A DNA stretch of 64,000 nt, taken from Vesta saturnalis (lineage: Eukaryota; Arthropoda; Insecta; Coleoptera; Lampyridae). Below are positions 22,621 to 34,205 of the stretch, one piece after another; the first letter of the stretch is position 1; every line of letters begins with the position of its first letter. Both the position numbers and the translations under genes were made by a program. The DNA is taken from positions 1,071,001 to 1,135,000 of the forward strand of contig JARFJB010000921.1 of assembly GCA_036346205.1 (NCBI GenBank), given 5' to 3'. A model generated the notes under the pieces. The model saw only the letters and a program-made list of their open reading frames with translations, did not search any database and was not told the origin of the DNA.

Positions 22621-23820
22621 GGGGTAAATCAATAATCCACCAGATGCTGAGTTGGGGAAATTATTGCATACGCCTTCCTATGAAATACAAAATCCTGTTG
22701 TGACTGGTTCTGCCATTGGTTGCTCCTGAATTCTATTAAATGTGGCAAATAAATTAATAGATTTCTTTTTTCCTTACCATTCTAAACCTTTAACATTTTT
22801 TGATAATAATGATAATGCAGTCAGATCAATGCCTCAATCCATAAAATTTTCCCACGGTTCTCATGGATGAATGACAGACTAAATGTACCGAGGGGACATC
22901 AAAAGTAAAGTTTCCATGCTCCACAATATGTTTCCGCGATCCACTTAATCGTCCAGCAGTCAGTTAAGGTCAGCTAGACGACAGTAGGACGAATAACAGG
23001 TTAAATAACAGTATATCGAGGCTAAAAAAGTGATCCAGGGTTGGAAGTCCAAAAGCTTTTAAACCAATTGTTTAATTGGTTAAACAAAGAGCTCGGTTTA
23101 AAAGTCCTAAAACCTAGCATATCTTTAACAAGGAGAACCTTGAAAACAGCTTATAAAAAAGTTCAGTTTGTGGGACGAAGCCCTGAGAGGATCGTGGTAG
23201 TCATTTTATCTAAGAGGGCCTCCTACAACCAGCTTAAAGTAGGGGGCCCAGTTGAAAAGAAAGCGCTACGAGGTCACCTAAAGCAGTGATCACCTACTTG
23301 TATATTAATCTCCTACATATAGTATCCAGTGTCTTGTCTGCAAGAGTTCTTACCATCCGCAAAATATTCCCGCACTCTTCAAAATAGTCCCACATCTAAA
23401 GATCAAAAGCGTTGTGTGGCTTATATACCATTTACCAATAAATATTAATAATAATAATAATAATAATACTTGGGTATTTAACTATCCCTATCTGCTTTAT
23501 CCATCTAGGCAAGCGATAGAAGCAGAAGTCAATACATCAAACAATAAAATGTATGTTTTACATATTACTACTGCCCTGGGGACGAAACATCTTCACCACC
23601 AGGAGGTGGTCAGTCGTTGTCCCTGGATAAGGTAGCTATTGCCTAAAAACAGGTGACTGGTTCCTTGAAATTGGTGTCTGTTACCAATAACAAACAAACC
23701 CGTTTTCCAAAAACGGGTCAGAACAGCTCAAAAACAGTTCAAAAACAGGTATCAGTTTCCCAAAAACTATTCAAATACAAATATCAGTTTCCTAAGAACT
23801 GGTGGTTGTTAGTGATAACA
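22621..23820. other. Intergenic sequence with scattered short repeats
   Basis: It contains a (TAA)n tract at about 23,444-23,468. At about 23,650-23,850 a loose series of CAAAAAC and TTTCC(T/C)A(A)GAAC motifs looks like a decayed minisatellite. The open frame at 23,041-23,289 has no recognisable domain. Confidence 0.4.
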
Positions 23821-23824
23821 TCTT

Positions 23825-24452
23825 GCTAATAACAAATGGCTATTTCCTTGAAACAGGCAGTCTTAAATGGCCTACTAAAATCCACTTCAAGAGGTTTTTT
23901 GGAGAATGTGAACTCTTTACAAGGTTGTCATTACCTGTTTAATATCCAAAAATGTGTGCTGCAAGGAAATTCCTCGATGGACTTAATGAGAAAGGCCACC
24001 ATAATCTACTGGTTTCTCTAAGATTGTATAAAAGAAACTGGTGTGCGGCCTATAAAAGTTACATTGCGAATATTGAATCTTCGGTTACTTCTGATCCCGA
24101 ATGCTTCCGGTCGAACTTTCAAGCAAAGAATTCCAGGAAATATGATTTACAATAATAGTACGCTAGACGATCCTCAGCTGATTGTTAATGATTTTAATGG
24201 TTGCTTTACCAGCGTTTATCAATCTACCTTGGCAAATGATTTTTCATCTGTCCTTGTACATAACAGCACGCCGATTATACATATCCCTAAGATTAACGAT
24301 GAGGGAGGTTGTTTCAGCCATGTCTAAACTAATATACAATCAAACATGTACTGTTCCTAACTGATGGAAAGTGGCCCGCATATGTCCTGTGTTTCAGAAT
24401 GAAAATCCGGGTAATATTTCAAACTGGAGACCCATAAGTATTTTATCAAACT
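23825..24452 (+). pseudogene. Jockey/CR1-type LINE reverse transcriptase relic
   Basis: Reading across frames gives typical non-LTR landmarks: YKSYIANIESSVTSDPECF, NDFNGCFTSVYQSTL, then WKVARICPVFQNENPG and SNWRPISILSNLC. The last is RT block 1 (RPIS). Several frameshifts and a stop before WKVAR break it. It ends abruptly where the TGTGTC repeat begins, so no palm or YADD motif remains. Confidence 0.7.
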
Positions 24453-24890
24453 TGTGTTTGTATTTGTGTCTGTCTGTGATAGTGTCTGTGGCTGTGTCAG
24501 AGTTTGTGTCTGTGTCTTTGTGTCTGTGTCTGTGTCTGTGTCTGTGTCTGTGTCTGTGTCTGTGTCTGTGTCTGTGTCTGTGTCTGTGTCTGTGTCTGTG
24601 TCTGTGTCTGTGTCTGTGTCTGTGTCTGTGTCTGTTGTACCTTTGTCCTGTACCTGTACCTACCTGTGCCTGTGCCTGTGTCTGTGTCTGTGTTTTCTTG
24701 TTTGTCTGTGTCTGTGTCTGTGTCTGTGTCTGTGTCTGTTGTATTTGTTGTACCTGTATGTGTTGTGTCTGTGTCTGTGCCTGTGTCTGTTCTGTTCTGT
24801 GTCTGTGTCTGTGTCTGTGTCTGTTTTCTGTGTTGTGTCTGTGTCTTGTTGTGTTGTGTTGTGTTGTGTCTGTGTCTGTGTCTGTGCGCC
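24453..24890. repeat. (TGTGTC)n-based simple-sequence block
   Basis: A six-base unit TGTGTC repeats almost perfectly at about 24,500-24,636, then in interrupted form to about 24,885. It keeps all plus frames open, giving spurious Cys/Val/Ser-rich frames. It starts directly at the end of the LINE relic. Confidence 0.9.
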
Positions 24891-24894
24891 CCGA

Positions 24895-25340
24895 CCATCA
24901 GCAGATCAATAAGACGTGTGGTTCAAAATTTGGAACAGTTTGCACATTTAAACACTCTCGCCCAAAAAAACTGCTATTGATAACGAACAGAATGAAGTTA
25001 TAACTTTAGGATATTTCCGTGCCTATCCTTGTAATTCCATAAGCGATGCGAAAACAGATATTGGCTTAACACCAACAACTATCAGAAGAATTCTTAAGAA
25101 ACAAAAGTTTAGACCACACTGTTTACAATAAGTTCAACATTTGAAAGAAGCGGATTTCTTGAAACGTATCGAATTTTGTGAAACAATTTTGCTCAAAATA
25201 CAAGAAATTCCTAATTTTTTGACTAATATCGTATGGACGGACGAATCTAAATTTACGAAAAATGGCATATTGAATCGCGAAACTCGCATTACTGGAGTAA
25301 TAAAAATAGCAATCCAATTCGCGAATGCCACTATGGTCAC
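24895..25340 (+). pseudogene. Mariner-like transposase fragment
   Basis: The plus strand carries LTPTTIRRILKK, EADFLKRIEFCETILL and IVWTDESKFTKNGILNR (first catalytic Asp in WTDES). Frameshifted sequence follows that reads like YWSNKN and REC. It is the middle part of a Tc1/mariner transposase only; no second or third Asp region remains. A LINE fragment follows immediately. Confidence 0.6.
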
Positions 25341-25349
25341 TATGCACTA

Positions 25350-26190
25350 AGGTCAGGAGTTGAGACTGAAGTGCATGGCGCAAAAGGAGTTGGGGTGATG
25401 GTAAGTGAAAGAGCGAAAAGATGTGTTAAACAATACGAATTGGTATCTCCCCGGATAATGTTGGTTAGAATGAAAGTGGAGTTTGGAAAAATTATTCTTA
25501 TTGCATGCTATGCACCGGTGAATGGAGAAAGAGAGCAGGAGCGTGAGAACTTCTGGAATGAAGTAGAGAACGTGTTGAACGTATGTAAACCAAATGGGCG
25601 ATGATAGTTCTAGGCAAGATCGGTGACGAAAAAGTCGATGAAAATGGTGAACGCCTGGTGAACATCTGTGTAGAGAAAAGCCTGTTTGTATCCAATACAT
25701 GGTTTAAACATAAAGATATTCATATGTATACATGGCAAAGAGGTGAATCTAAAACTATGATTGACAGTGTATGATGAACGGCTTAGAAACCTGGTAAAGA
25801 CAGTAATGCGCGGATCGGAGTGTGGTTCGGACCACTTTTTGGTTATATCGAGAGCGTGGGCAAAGGTGGGTCTGGAGAAGGAAAGTAAACGTAGTGCGAA
25901 CGTCCAGAATTAGGGTAGACAAACTAGTGGATAATTGTGTGAGAGTGAAATACGCAGATGCTGTGAGTAAAGAGTTGAATGTGAATGAAACAGTGTGGAA
26001 CGAACAAATAAAAGACACTGACGTTGAAAGTGCATGGATAAGCTTGAAAAGCTGTGTTTTCAATTGTGCGGTGCGGGTACGTAGAAGATCGACTGTAGTT
26101 AGACAGAAAAAATGTGCTTGGTCGAATGAGTTAGTAAAAAAGGCAGTATGTAAGGAAAAAAAATGCGTACATGGCAAAGATTGCTGACAT
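25350..26190 (+). pseudogene. LINE endonuclease (EEP) relic
   Basis: Segments typical of a non-LTR retrotransposon apurinic-like endonuclease are visible in shifting frames: ACYAPVNGEREQERENFW, ENGERLVNIC.EKSLFVSNTWF, YTWQRGESK and SECGSDHFLV (catalytic SDH). A TGA interrupts after the GESKTMIDSV segment. The matching RT is not seen downstream, where a simple-repeat zone begins. Confidence 0.7.
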
Positions 26191-26740
26191 TTCCACGTCA
26201 TCAACAACAACGTGAATTACTTTGCCCATCTACATCGTGTAGATCAACTATCTCATCTGCGTTGTCTAACACTCTTGCAAAACTAGCATTATTTACTTTA
26301 CGTTATCATCTACGTCATTTAACTCATCTTTGTATTCTATTCCATCCATGCATCTACGTTGTCTATGCCATCTTATGCCATCCGAACCATTTTCATCAGT
26401 TGCACGTTGAACACGATTTGCGCCAGCTATCTCATCTACGTCATCTGTGCATCTAAGTCACCTACGTCGACAACGCCATTTATGTCATCTAGGTCGTCTA
26501 AATCATTTAGTTATCTAATTCCTACTACGTCATCATCGTTATTCACACTGTCTACATCACCTACGCAATCCACTGCATTTGCATCATTCGATTTTCGTTA
26601 TCTACGTTGTCTAGTCATCTATTGCATCTACGTCATCACATTACCACCGTTAATTACGCGTTCTGCATTATCTTCACCATCATCGTTATTCAATCTAATT
26701 AGTCAACTGAGCTATATATGTGTGTACGTCATGTATATAG
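26191..26740. repeat. Decayed CATCTACGTCAT-type tandem repeat
   Basis: The motifs CATCTACGT, CATCTACGTCAT, GTCATCTA and close variants recur many times over about 550 bp without strict spacing. It looks like an old 9- to 12-base minisatellite. The frames through it are not genes. Confidence 0.6.
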
Positions 26741-27090
26741 TTGCAATCCAACGATTTGGGAAACGGTTCTCTAAGTAATTCCTCACTGCTAAAGCATTAT
26801 GGGCCAGAGAACCGTCTTGGTGAAAAAATATTTGGAATATTTTTGAAAAGCTAAGAAAAAACTGCAGCTGATGGTTGCGAGGCCAACTATGATTCCCATT
26901 AAAAAAAATGCAAGTTCATGTTATTATTCAAAAACCACGAAAATTTTAATCACGAAATATATCAGTATAATAGTATTAAGCGAGGTATAAGACCTTGAAA
27001 AAATATATAAATATATAAATATCGACGTTTGGTTAGAAGCCGACAAGAAAATAAGGTACTAAAATTTATATTTTCTTTGTTTTTGTTTTT
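26741..27090. other. No gene seen
   Basis: AT-rich spacer before the pogo relic. Confidence 0.4.
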
Positions 27091-28373
27091 TTCAGAAAAT
27101 GTCCCAATATTATAAAAGACAATTAGGATCACGGAAATATGCCGATTATACACCAGAAAATTTAGAAGCATGCTTATCTGCCGTAAAATCCAGTATGAGT
27201 ACAAGAATCGCTGCCGAAGCATACAAAATACCTGCATACACTAAAATTACAGCACATGAACAAACCTGGATATTCACCTGTGTTCTCTCATGAAGAAGAG
27301 AGGCGTTTTGTATCTTGTATCCACAGGCTAAGCGATTTTGGCTTTCGCGTGACTGAAATGGAATTACGACAAATAATCAAAACTTGCACATATCGCCTGG
27401 GAAGGAAAATAGCTCGCTTCAGGAACAACGTTCCGGGTAAAGATTGGGTAAGATCATTTCTACGTCGTCATGAAAACATTACAGAAAGGTTTGCGCCTAA
27501 TATAAAAAGAAGTAGAGCAGTACTTCATCAAAACCTGATGAAGGAATACGTAGAATAATTGAAACAAACATTGGACGATGTACAACCGCATGCCATCTTC
27601 AATTATGATGAAACAAATCTTACCGACGACCCTGGACGAAAGAGAATTTTAACTAAACGTGGTGTTAAATACCAGAAACGCATATGTAATTCATCAAAAA
27701 CCAGCATTTCCCTAATAATTGCAGGAAGTGCAGCTGGCGACCTACTTCTACCGTACGTCGTGTATAATTCCAAGCGTTTATGGGACACATGGACCGAAAA
27801 TGTCCCGCCAAATACACGCTATGGAAACACTGCATCCGGGTGGTTTGCATCCCAAACGTTCGTAGACTGATTTAACACACTTTTATTTCCACAACTACAA
27901 AAATCTTAGGAAGGAAGGTCGTCACAGGGGGCAATCTACCCTCTCATATAAATGTTGAGGTCTTGGGTTTGTATAAAAAACATGATATCCATTTCGTTTA
28001 CTTGGATAGCACTCATGTAACGCAACCTCTTGATGTTGCGTTATTTGCACCTATGAAGAGAGCTTGGAGGGAAATTTTTACGAGTTACAAGGACACTCAT
28101 ATTGGAATCAGGTCAAATGTCCTTGACAAGTAGCATTTTCCAGCATTACTGCTATCTTTAATGGAAAAAACAGGAGAAAATTCTTATAACATTTTAAAGG
28201 CAGCTTTCAAGAAATGTGGATTTGTGGCTTGTGATGTGACTCCTTTGTTGGAACAATTAAATTCGAACCGTCGATCCATGATAATAACCAACCAGGAAGC
28301 CAGTAATGATTTTAACACTTCACGATCGTCGGCTATCGACAATGCTTTCATTGAATATTTTCTTCATGTATAA
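27091..28373 (+). pseudogene. Pogo/Tigger-type (DDE_1) transposase, broken
   Basis: The order of parts is complete: an N-terminal Psq-type HTH (TPENLEACLSAVKSS..., 27,150 on), a CENP-B-like second HTH (GKDWVRSFLRRHENI, about 27,440), the DDE core starting FNYDETNLTDDPG (27,598), a C-terminal VTQPLDVALFAPMKRAW (about 28,019-28,070) and the terminal helix region to 28,373. Faults are a frameshift near 27,255, a stop at 27,556, a stop at 27,868, more stops to 27,950, and a TAG near 28,131. The second catalytic Asp (GDN.SSH in the family) reads GGNLPSH. It is inactive. Confidence 0.8.
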
Positions 28374-28760
28374 TTTACTCCTATACAGCAATGGAACTTT
28401 GTTAGGATTATAGTGATAATTCCATTGAATGTTATGAATTACAGCGGTAATTTAACTGCAATGACGACATACTCAACTATCATAGTAACAGGCTATTCCT
28501 GTCATGAATAAGAAGCATTTATCAAACGCTGGCAGTCACGTTAAAAAATTTAAGTTAAGTTTATTGTAAAATGAAACGATTTCGTAAAATTTTGTGAGAA
28601 ACCATTGATAGCAATATTGAAGAGACTGTTCCGAAGAATACAGTGAAAAATCAGGCATTTATTTGGACGCAAGTACTGTTCGTTTTCTAAATTTTGTTAC
28701 ATACTTAGTATTTAAAAAGTTTTGTCGTTTTTAAATTTAAATTTTTAATTAATTAAATAA
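28374..28760. other. Pogo 3' flank, no gene
   Basis: A short open stretch beginning MKRFRKIL and then NTVKNQAFIW (about 28,571-28,690) may be another element's remnant, but I cannot name it. Confidence 0.3.
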
Positions 28761-28812
28761 AGGTTTTTAAAAATTATTATTAATTTTATTAAATAGATGA
28801 ATAAAAGGTTTA

Positions 28813-28885
28813 CCTCGAGTAGGAGTTGAACCTACGGCTTGTACTTTGCTAGCGCTAACCAACTTCGATATTGAAGTACAAGCCC
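28813..28885 (-). pseudogene. Damaged tRNA-like copy
   Basis: It matches the 29,172-29,244 tRNA in the T arm and 3' acceptor (CTCGAGGTAAA on the minus strand). The anticodon and D-arm region is rearranged, with the anticodon stem broken and GTACTTCAATATCG inserted, so it cannot fold into a cloverleaf. Confidence 0.6.
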
Positions 28886-29171
28886 CAATCGATGCAAATT
28901 TTTGTCGTTATTTAGAACAGATGTAAATTCTAAATTTAATGTGATAACAATCAACACATACCAAAGCAACTTGATTAATATTAAATAATTATAAGTTTTT
29001 GTTATGAACGAATCAGTTCAAAAGTAAATATGTAATTAAAAATTATTATTCATTTTATTAAATACATAAATAAAAATTATTATAAGTTTTTGTTATGAAC
29101 GAATAAACTCAAAGATAAATATGTAATTAAAAATTATTATTAATTTTATTAAACACATAAATAAAAAGTTT

Positions 29172-29244
29172 ACCTCGAGTAGGATTCGAACCTACGACCT
29201 GTACTTTGCTAGAGTACCGCGCTAACCAATTGCGCCACCAAGGT
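29172..29244 (-). tRNA. tRNA-like gene, anticodon AGC (Ala by anticodon)
   Basis: The 73-nt minus-strand sequence folds by eye into a full cloverleaf: acceptor ACCTTGG/TCGAGGT (with G-U pairs), D stem GCGC/GCGC with loop AATTGGTTA, anticodon arm GTACT-CTAGCAA-AGTAC, variable AGGTC, and T arm GTAGG-TTCGAAT-CCTAC. The anticodon AGC lies at 29,208-29,210. A TTTTT run (29,167-29,163) follows four to five bases downstream, as for a Pol III terminator. It lacks the G3:U70 pair that normally marks tRNA-Ala (here C3:G70), so isotype and function are doubtful. Confidence 0.65.
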
Positions 29245-29442
29245 TCAAACCCCAATCGATGTAAATTTTGTCTTTATGTATGTAGAACTGATGAAATTCT
29301 AAATATAATGAGATTACAATCAAATTACTTATATTAATGGAATGTGAGCCTGCAATATCACAAGGATTCACACATACCAAAGCAACTTGACTAATATTAA
29401 ATTATTATAAGTTTTTGTTATGAACGAGTAAGCTCAAATTAT

Positions 29443-29466
29443 TAGGTTTGAATCCTACTCGAGGTA
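29443..29466 (+). pseudogene. 3'-half tRNA fragment, inverted
   Basis: AGGTTTGAATCCTACTCGAGGT plus an oligo-T run repeats the T arm and acceptor 3' strand of the 29,172-29,244 tRNA in the opposite orientation. Confidence 0.6.
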
Positions 29467-29575
29467 AACTTTTTATTTATGTATTTAATAAAATTAATAA
29501 TAATTTTTAATTACATATTTACTTTTGAACTTCTTCGTTCATAACAAAAACTTATAATTTTATCTATTATACCAA

Positions 29576-30300
29576 TATTTAAAAAAAAATACAAAGGAAC
29601 TCATTGGATCCAATAAATAAAATCTTAGTTTGATCATTTTTAGTGATCATTTTAATATTAACATGAATTGAAGCTAAACCAGTTAAATATCCATTTATTT
29701 TAACAGGACAAATTTTAATTTCATTATATTTTTTATTTTTTCCAATTACATGCTTAATATTAAAACTATGTGAGATAAAATTATATTTAATTAAGTTAAT
29801 GAACTTGTATATGTTTTGAAAATATAATAAAGAGCTTATATGCTCCATTAACTAATTAACTAAATAAATTGGACAAAAATATACAATTCTGGACTGGATT
29901 TTCAATTCTCGTTGACAGTAGCAATTAAATGTGTCATTGATACTAGTCTACTCAAAAGACGCATGGTATGGCATCAGCCTTTTAGTTTCTTGTGTATTCT
30001 ATTTCACTTAGCACGTGAACTGAATGTACTGTCTTTGTTTTACTTATTATAAGTCAAACCCGCGATAATATTTTGCCATACCTATACATTTTTTTTTTAT
30101 TCTGGAAATATTCTACCGAATACCACGCGTGCATCAAAATTAATCGTATAATACTGGAAAAAGCGTTATTTCTTTAAGGAGACCGCATTCGTTGGTTTTC
30201 TCTGTTAGTTAAAATAAGAGCCCTTCTCCTTCGGAGTTGGAATCTTTTAACTTTTAACCATTAGACAAAACTATTATCGATAATTTTGGACAACTAGTGA
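29576..30300. other. No gene seen
   Basis: AT-rich sequence. The minus-strand frame at 29,579-29,848 has no recognisable motif. Confidence 0.35.
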
Positions 30301-30308
30301 TATTATAT

Positions 30309-30880
30309 ATGGGTATTTGCAGAAGAAAAGACATAAAACCCAGTTTAAAATTTGTGGAAAAAAATAAGTTAACCGTTCCTCCAGCACAAAGCATCGCTTA
30401 TGTCGAAGTTAGTCTTACAGACCTAACTGAAGCATCAAGAGCTCTACATCAAAGATGAAGCCTCTAAAGAAAAATATTGGAAGATGCTATATATGAAGAT
30501 TCAGATGAAGATAGAGCTTCTAATGACCACCTATCAATTTTGCGAGATTCATCAGATGATGAAATTGATTAAGTACTTTCGGAGTAACTTGTGTTAAAAA
30601 AGTGAAAAAATCTGGATTGAATGATGTTACAAGAGCTATTATTGAACATGTCTATGTATTTTATGAAGGTACCGCAGATCCCGGGACCATAACGTATTTA
30701 CATAAAGATCGACATAAGATCAACCCAATGGTAAAGACGCTAAAGTTTTGGAAGTGACCCGAAAAACGGGACGAAATACCGTACACATGGGATCAAATAA
30801 TTGGTTTAATAAATCCACCCTAACAAGTGTCAAGACGTCGTTTATATGTTGTTCCTGAACGTGACAAGTTATGATGAGAG
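30309..30880 (+). pseudogene. Unrecognised coding relic with acidic tract
   Basis: The plus strand shows MGICRRKDIKPSLKFVEKNK, a stop-broken Asp/Glu-rich stretch (YEDSDED, RDSSDDEID) and then a better conserved piece ending INPMVKTLKFWK, EIPYTWDQIIGLINPP and RRRLYVVPE. In-frame stops separate the pieces. It reads like the C-terminal tail of a transposon or host-derived protein, but I do not recognise the family. Confidence 0.35.
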
Positions 30881-31348
30881 TGATTTTTAGAATTTAAGAT
30901 TTCATATGGGACAGATGCAAAGTTAATGTTTAGAATACTAATGTTTCTTAAGTTGAAAATTGTTAGAATTTAAAATTATTTTAAGCGTTTTGTGTAAGAA
31001 ATAAAGGATAACGACCAACAACATCCAAAATGTTTGTAATGGTGCAATGTTAATATTCGTGTATTATTTCTTTACAGCAGCAACAGTTTACTGGTTGCAA
31101 ATAATTGACACACTAAACGCTACAATGTATACTTATATTACGATATACTTTGCACCATAATTTAAATAAGTTTTTTTTCTTAATGACGTAATGAATCAAC
31201 TTCAAAATGTAGTCACGATTTCTTCATAACCTGTATAATAGATATAAGTAATAAAAAAAATAATTAAAGAGATTTTAACCGACCTCTATGTATTATTAAG
31301 AATTTAAGCCAAAAAATTTGGCGCAAAGTAACCTCGTTTTACGACATA
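30881..31348. other. Left flank of the nested mariner
   Basis: AT-rich sequence without gene, ending at the TA target base pair (31,349-31,350). Confidence 0.4.
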
Positions 31349-31516
31349 TACAGTGCGAGTGTAAAGTCTGGAACTATCGCAATAAATCTTTTATTAAACG
31401 TTTTTGAAAAAATCCTCGGACACGTCAATTTTTATCTTAAATGAGACATATTTTGTTGTAATCGTCACTTAAAGTTCGTCTTTTGTTTTTGAGTTTTTTA
31501 AATGGAAACACTGTAA

Positions 31517-33365
31517 AGAACCAGAGTCCTATATGTTTTAGAATAAATTAGGTGCGGACCATCCTGTATGTAAGATTTCATAAGTTTACGCGATATTGCA
31601 CAACAAATAATTTATTCATCACTGCTGACGTGTATTACTAAGAAACCGTAAGTTTCTGCACGTCAGAACGATTTTAACCAATCATGTAACGGTATTCCCC
31701 GCACGGTAGCCGCGAAGCCGCCCACCGAGACCCCTTTATAAACTCGCGACGCGCATAATAACAGGATGAATCGAAGTAGATTCCCGTCAAGCCGATATCT
31801 AGCAGCCGCCCCCGTACCGTTCCAGAAACCAGTAGCCGCAGCCGCTCCGTTTGCTTAGCGTAAGCACCGGATGAATCGAAGTAGATTCCCGTAAGCCGAT
31901 ATCCGCAGCCGCCCCGTACCGTTCCAGAAACCAGTAGCCGCAGCCGCTCCGTTTGCTTAGCGTAAGCACCGACCTGTTGTTCACCGACGAAGAGTCCTTC
32001 GCGATCGGGCAACCTAAAGTTCAATTCTGTACTGCTATGGAGAGACACGTAAGTTGTAAAGTTATACATTCTGACAATTTACACTCAATACACCACAGAT
32101 CGTAAATAATTCCGGGCTGAGCCCCAGGAGTTATACAAAGCACACAAACACCTAGAGGAACGCAGGGTAGAGCCCGACGTAACTCACCACTACAACGTAC
32201 ACCACAGATCGTAAATAATTCCGGGCTGAGCTCCAGGAGTTATACACATACACCTAGAGGCACGCAGGGTAGATCCCAACGTATCTCGTCACCACCTGAG
32301 GGTGAGGGTTGTTACAGGGCTGTACAGACCTGCGACCTTTCCTAGTATATCCAGTAAAGACGGGTCATCGCCTACGTCTTCTGAGCATTACTGAAACCCG
32401 CTAGAAATACATACATATCCTACACCACCTACAAACTAAAACAATAACGCCATAGCCATACACGGTGTCTTTGAATAGAGAGGAATACCTCCATAACCTG
32501 TAGTATAAATTTGTATATAAATATAACCTCGCAAACACCTAGTGCGAGAACGATTGTACATAAAGTGGAGTACGTGGATTATTCGATCTTTCCGTAATCA
32601 TATTAGAATCGTTTAATATTAAGTACGTTGTTCCTTGCTTAATTATAAATATTTAAACCAGTATAGAGATCAGTAATTAATTTAGTTATATAACCAATCT
32701 GATTGCCTACATTAATCCGGTTATAATTAGAAAAACCCGTCGATACATCGCGTGTATTTCGCGTATATTACTTCCAGAGTAGAACATCCTTGCTTCAGCG
32801 CTTCAGAGTTACTGGCATACAAACACGATATCGATTTTCTCAAACGAATCAAGTTCAATGCGCTGGCGCTTCGAGCAACCACTGCATCGAACAACACTCT
32901 CGCTACCGTACATACAGGACCGTATCCTAAACTGTATCTTTTAGGTAAGGATTAAGTTAAAAAGACTATTTTGTTCACAGAAGCGAATACGTGAACAGTG
33001 ACACCAGGACCCGGACACAGAGATTCTACGATACCCATTTTGTTAATTACAAATACATATTTTAGTTTATTGTAAATATTTATTTAATATACAATGTTAA
33101 AATGCTTTACGAATTTTATTTAAGTGTACAGTGTTAAGCCCATCCAGTAATCACTACGAACCACACCCGTTTATAAAATAAACCCGATTGAGCAAAGCCG
33201 AGGCAAAGTAAAACCGCGCTGGGTTACCAAACCAGAAGGGCGCATATTAAGTAAAAGTTAAACAGAACCAAAGAGGGCATTACATTTGACAATAAAAGGA
33301 AGGCAAACATTACATTTGACACCTAAACGTGGGGCTCGAAAACACTGAACACCTTAAATAATTTT
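31517..33365 (+). mobile_element. LTR-like insertion with internal tandem repeats
   Basis: This GC-richer block interrupts the left mariner TIR. It holds a ~105-bp unit repeated twice (starting GGATGAATCGAAGTAGATTC at about 31,763 and 31,869) and a ~119-bp unit repeated twice (starting CACCACAGATCGTAAATAAT at about 32,092 and 32,211). Near the right end, ATTACATTTGACACCTAAACGTGGGGCTCG (written here only by its parts: ATTACA, TTTGACACC, AACGTGGGGC) resembles an LTR end followed by a primer-binding site. Frames inside are not convincing. It is probably a solo or truncated LTR; the exact ends are uncertain. Confidence 0.5.
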
Positions 33366-33559
33366 CCGTTTACAGATTCCAAATATGCTAAAAACTGTGA
33401 TATTGTATTTTTCAATTTGGAAGATATTGTAAATAATAGTAATGAAAAATCGAAAACACGTCAAATAGGTCAATGATTTGATAGCTTATTCACTTTTTCA
33501 TTGCGTATAATGTATTGACATTATTACGAAATACAAAAGAAACAAAAAATAACAAAGTA

Positions 33560-33850
33560 AAGAAAAACAATTATATTAAATGTTCGATCTGACCACCATT
33601 TTGTGCAAGGCAGTACCCGAGTCTGTACTGAAATTCGTTACGAACTTTACGTAAAGTCTCGGTGGAATTAATCTTATTTCTGTGCGAATTCTTTGCTGTA
33701 GCTCTTCTACTGTCTGCGGGCGGTTTATGTAAACCTTACTCTTTAGATAGCCCCATTGAAAAAATCCATCGGAGTTAGGTCGGGTGATCTCGGAGGCCAC
33801 TCAACAGTTCCCCTTCTGCCTATCCATCTACCAAGAAAAATTTCGTTTAA
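33560..33850 (-). pseudogene. Nested mariner transposase, C-terminal part
   Basis: The minus strand encodes RWIGRRGTVEW followed by PPRSPDLTPMD and, after a one-base frameshift, FFQWGYLKSKVYINRP. The third catalytic Asp (PMD) is present. The piggyBac insertion at 33,851 separates it from the rest of the gene. Confidence 0.75.
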
Positions 33851-34003
33851 CACATTGCGTGCCACGCAAGTATTTGGAAAATTTCCCACTGGGCCAACAT
33901 GTGATTTTGAGTGATTTTTGTTGAAAATTGATAAAATTTATATTTTTTGGGTTCTTAATCGTATTTTTTTCCTTTTCAGTCCTTTTCCGCATTTTATTGT
34001 TCT

Positions 34004-34082
34004 GTCATATATGCCAGACGTGGCCCCCACGTTAATTTTTCGGAAATTTTAACGTAGGGGGCCACGTCTGGCATATAAGACA
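34004..34082. repeat. Subterminal hairpin of piggyBac
   Basis: ATATGCCAGACGTGGCCCCC at about 34,008 is repeated as its reverse complement ending near 34,078, around a 13-bp centre with TTCGG. It makes a stem of about 27 bp. Confidence 0.8.
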
Positions 34083-34205
34083 GACACATTTTGTTTGTTG
34101 TAAGCCAGTTATTGATACTGATTATTGTTTTTTTGCAAGTAAATAAGTGTTGAAAGTGAAGTAAAAAAGAACAGTGGATAATAGTGAAAGTGATAAGTGA
34201 AAAAA

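Larger units (their letters stand above)
28761..29575. repeat. tRNA-bearing repeat array (two direct units, one inverted partial)
   Basis: A unit with AAATTATTATTAATTTTATTAAA, a tRNA-like block on the minus strand, CCCAATCGATG and AATTATAAGTTTTTGTTATGAACGA occurs at about 28,771 and 29,130. A partial copy in reverse orientation lies at about 29,440-29,560. The units are roughly 340 bp. This may be a local amplification of a tRNA locus or a tRNA-headed satellite. Confidence 0.7.

Noticed and set aside
24371..25003. Cys/Leu-rich frame of 210 codons
   Set aside because: It begins in the LINE relic and runs through the TGTGTC array; only the first part has meaning.
28761..29575. CRISPR-like array
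   Set aside because: Repeats are few, hundreds of bases long and tRNA-derived; there are no short regular spacers, and the DNA is eukaryotic.
31674..32069. 131-codon minus-strand frame with an internally repeated sequence
   Set aside because: The repetition comes from the 105-bp DNA tandem repeat in an LTR-like block, with no start context or domain.
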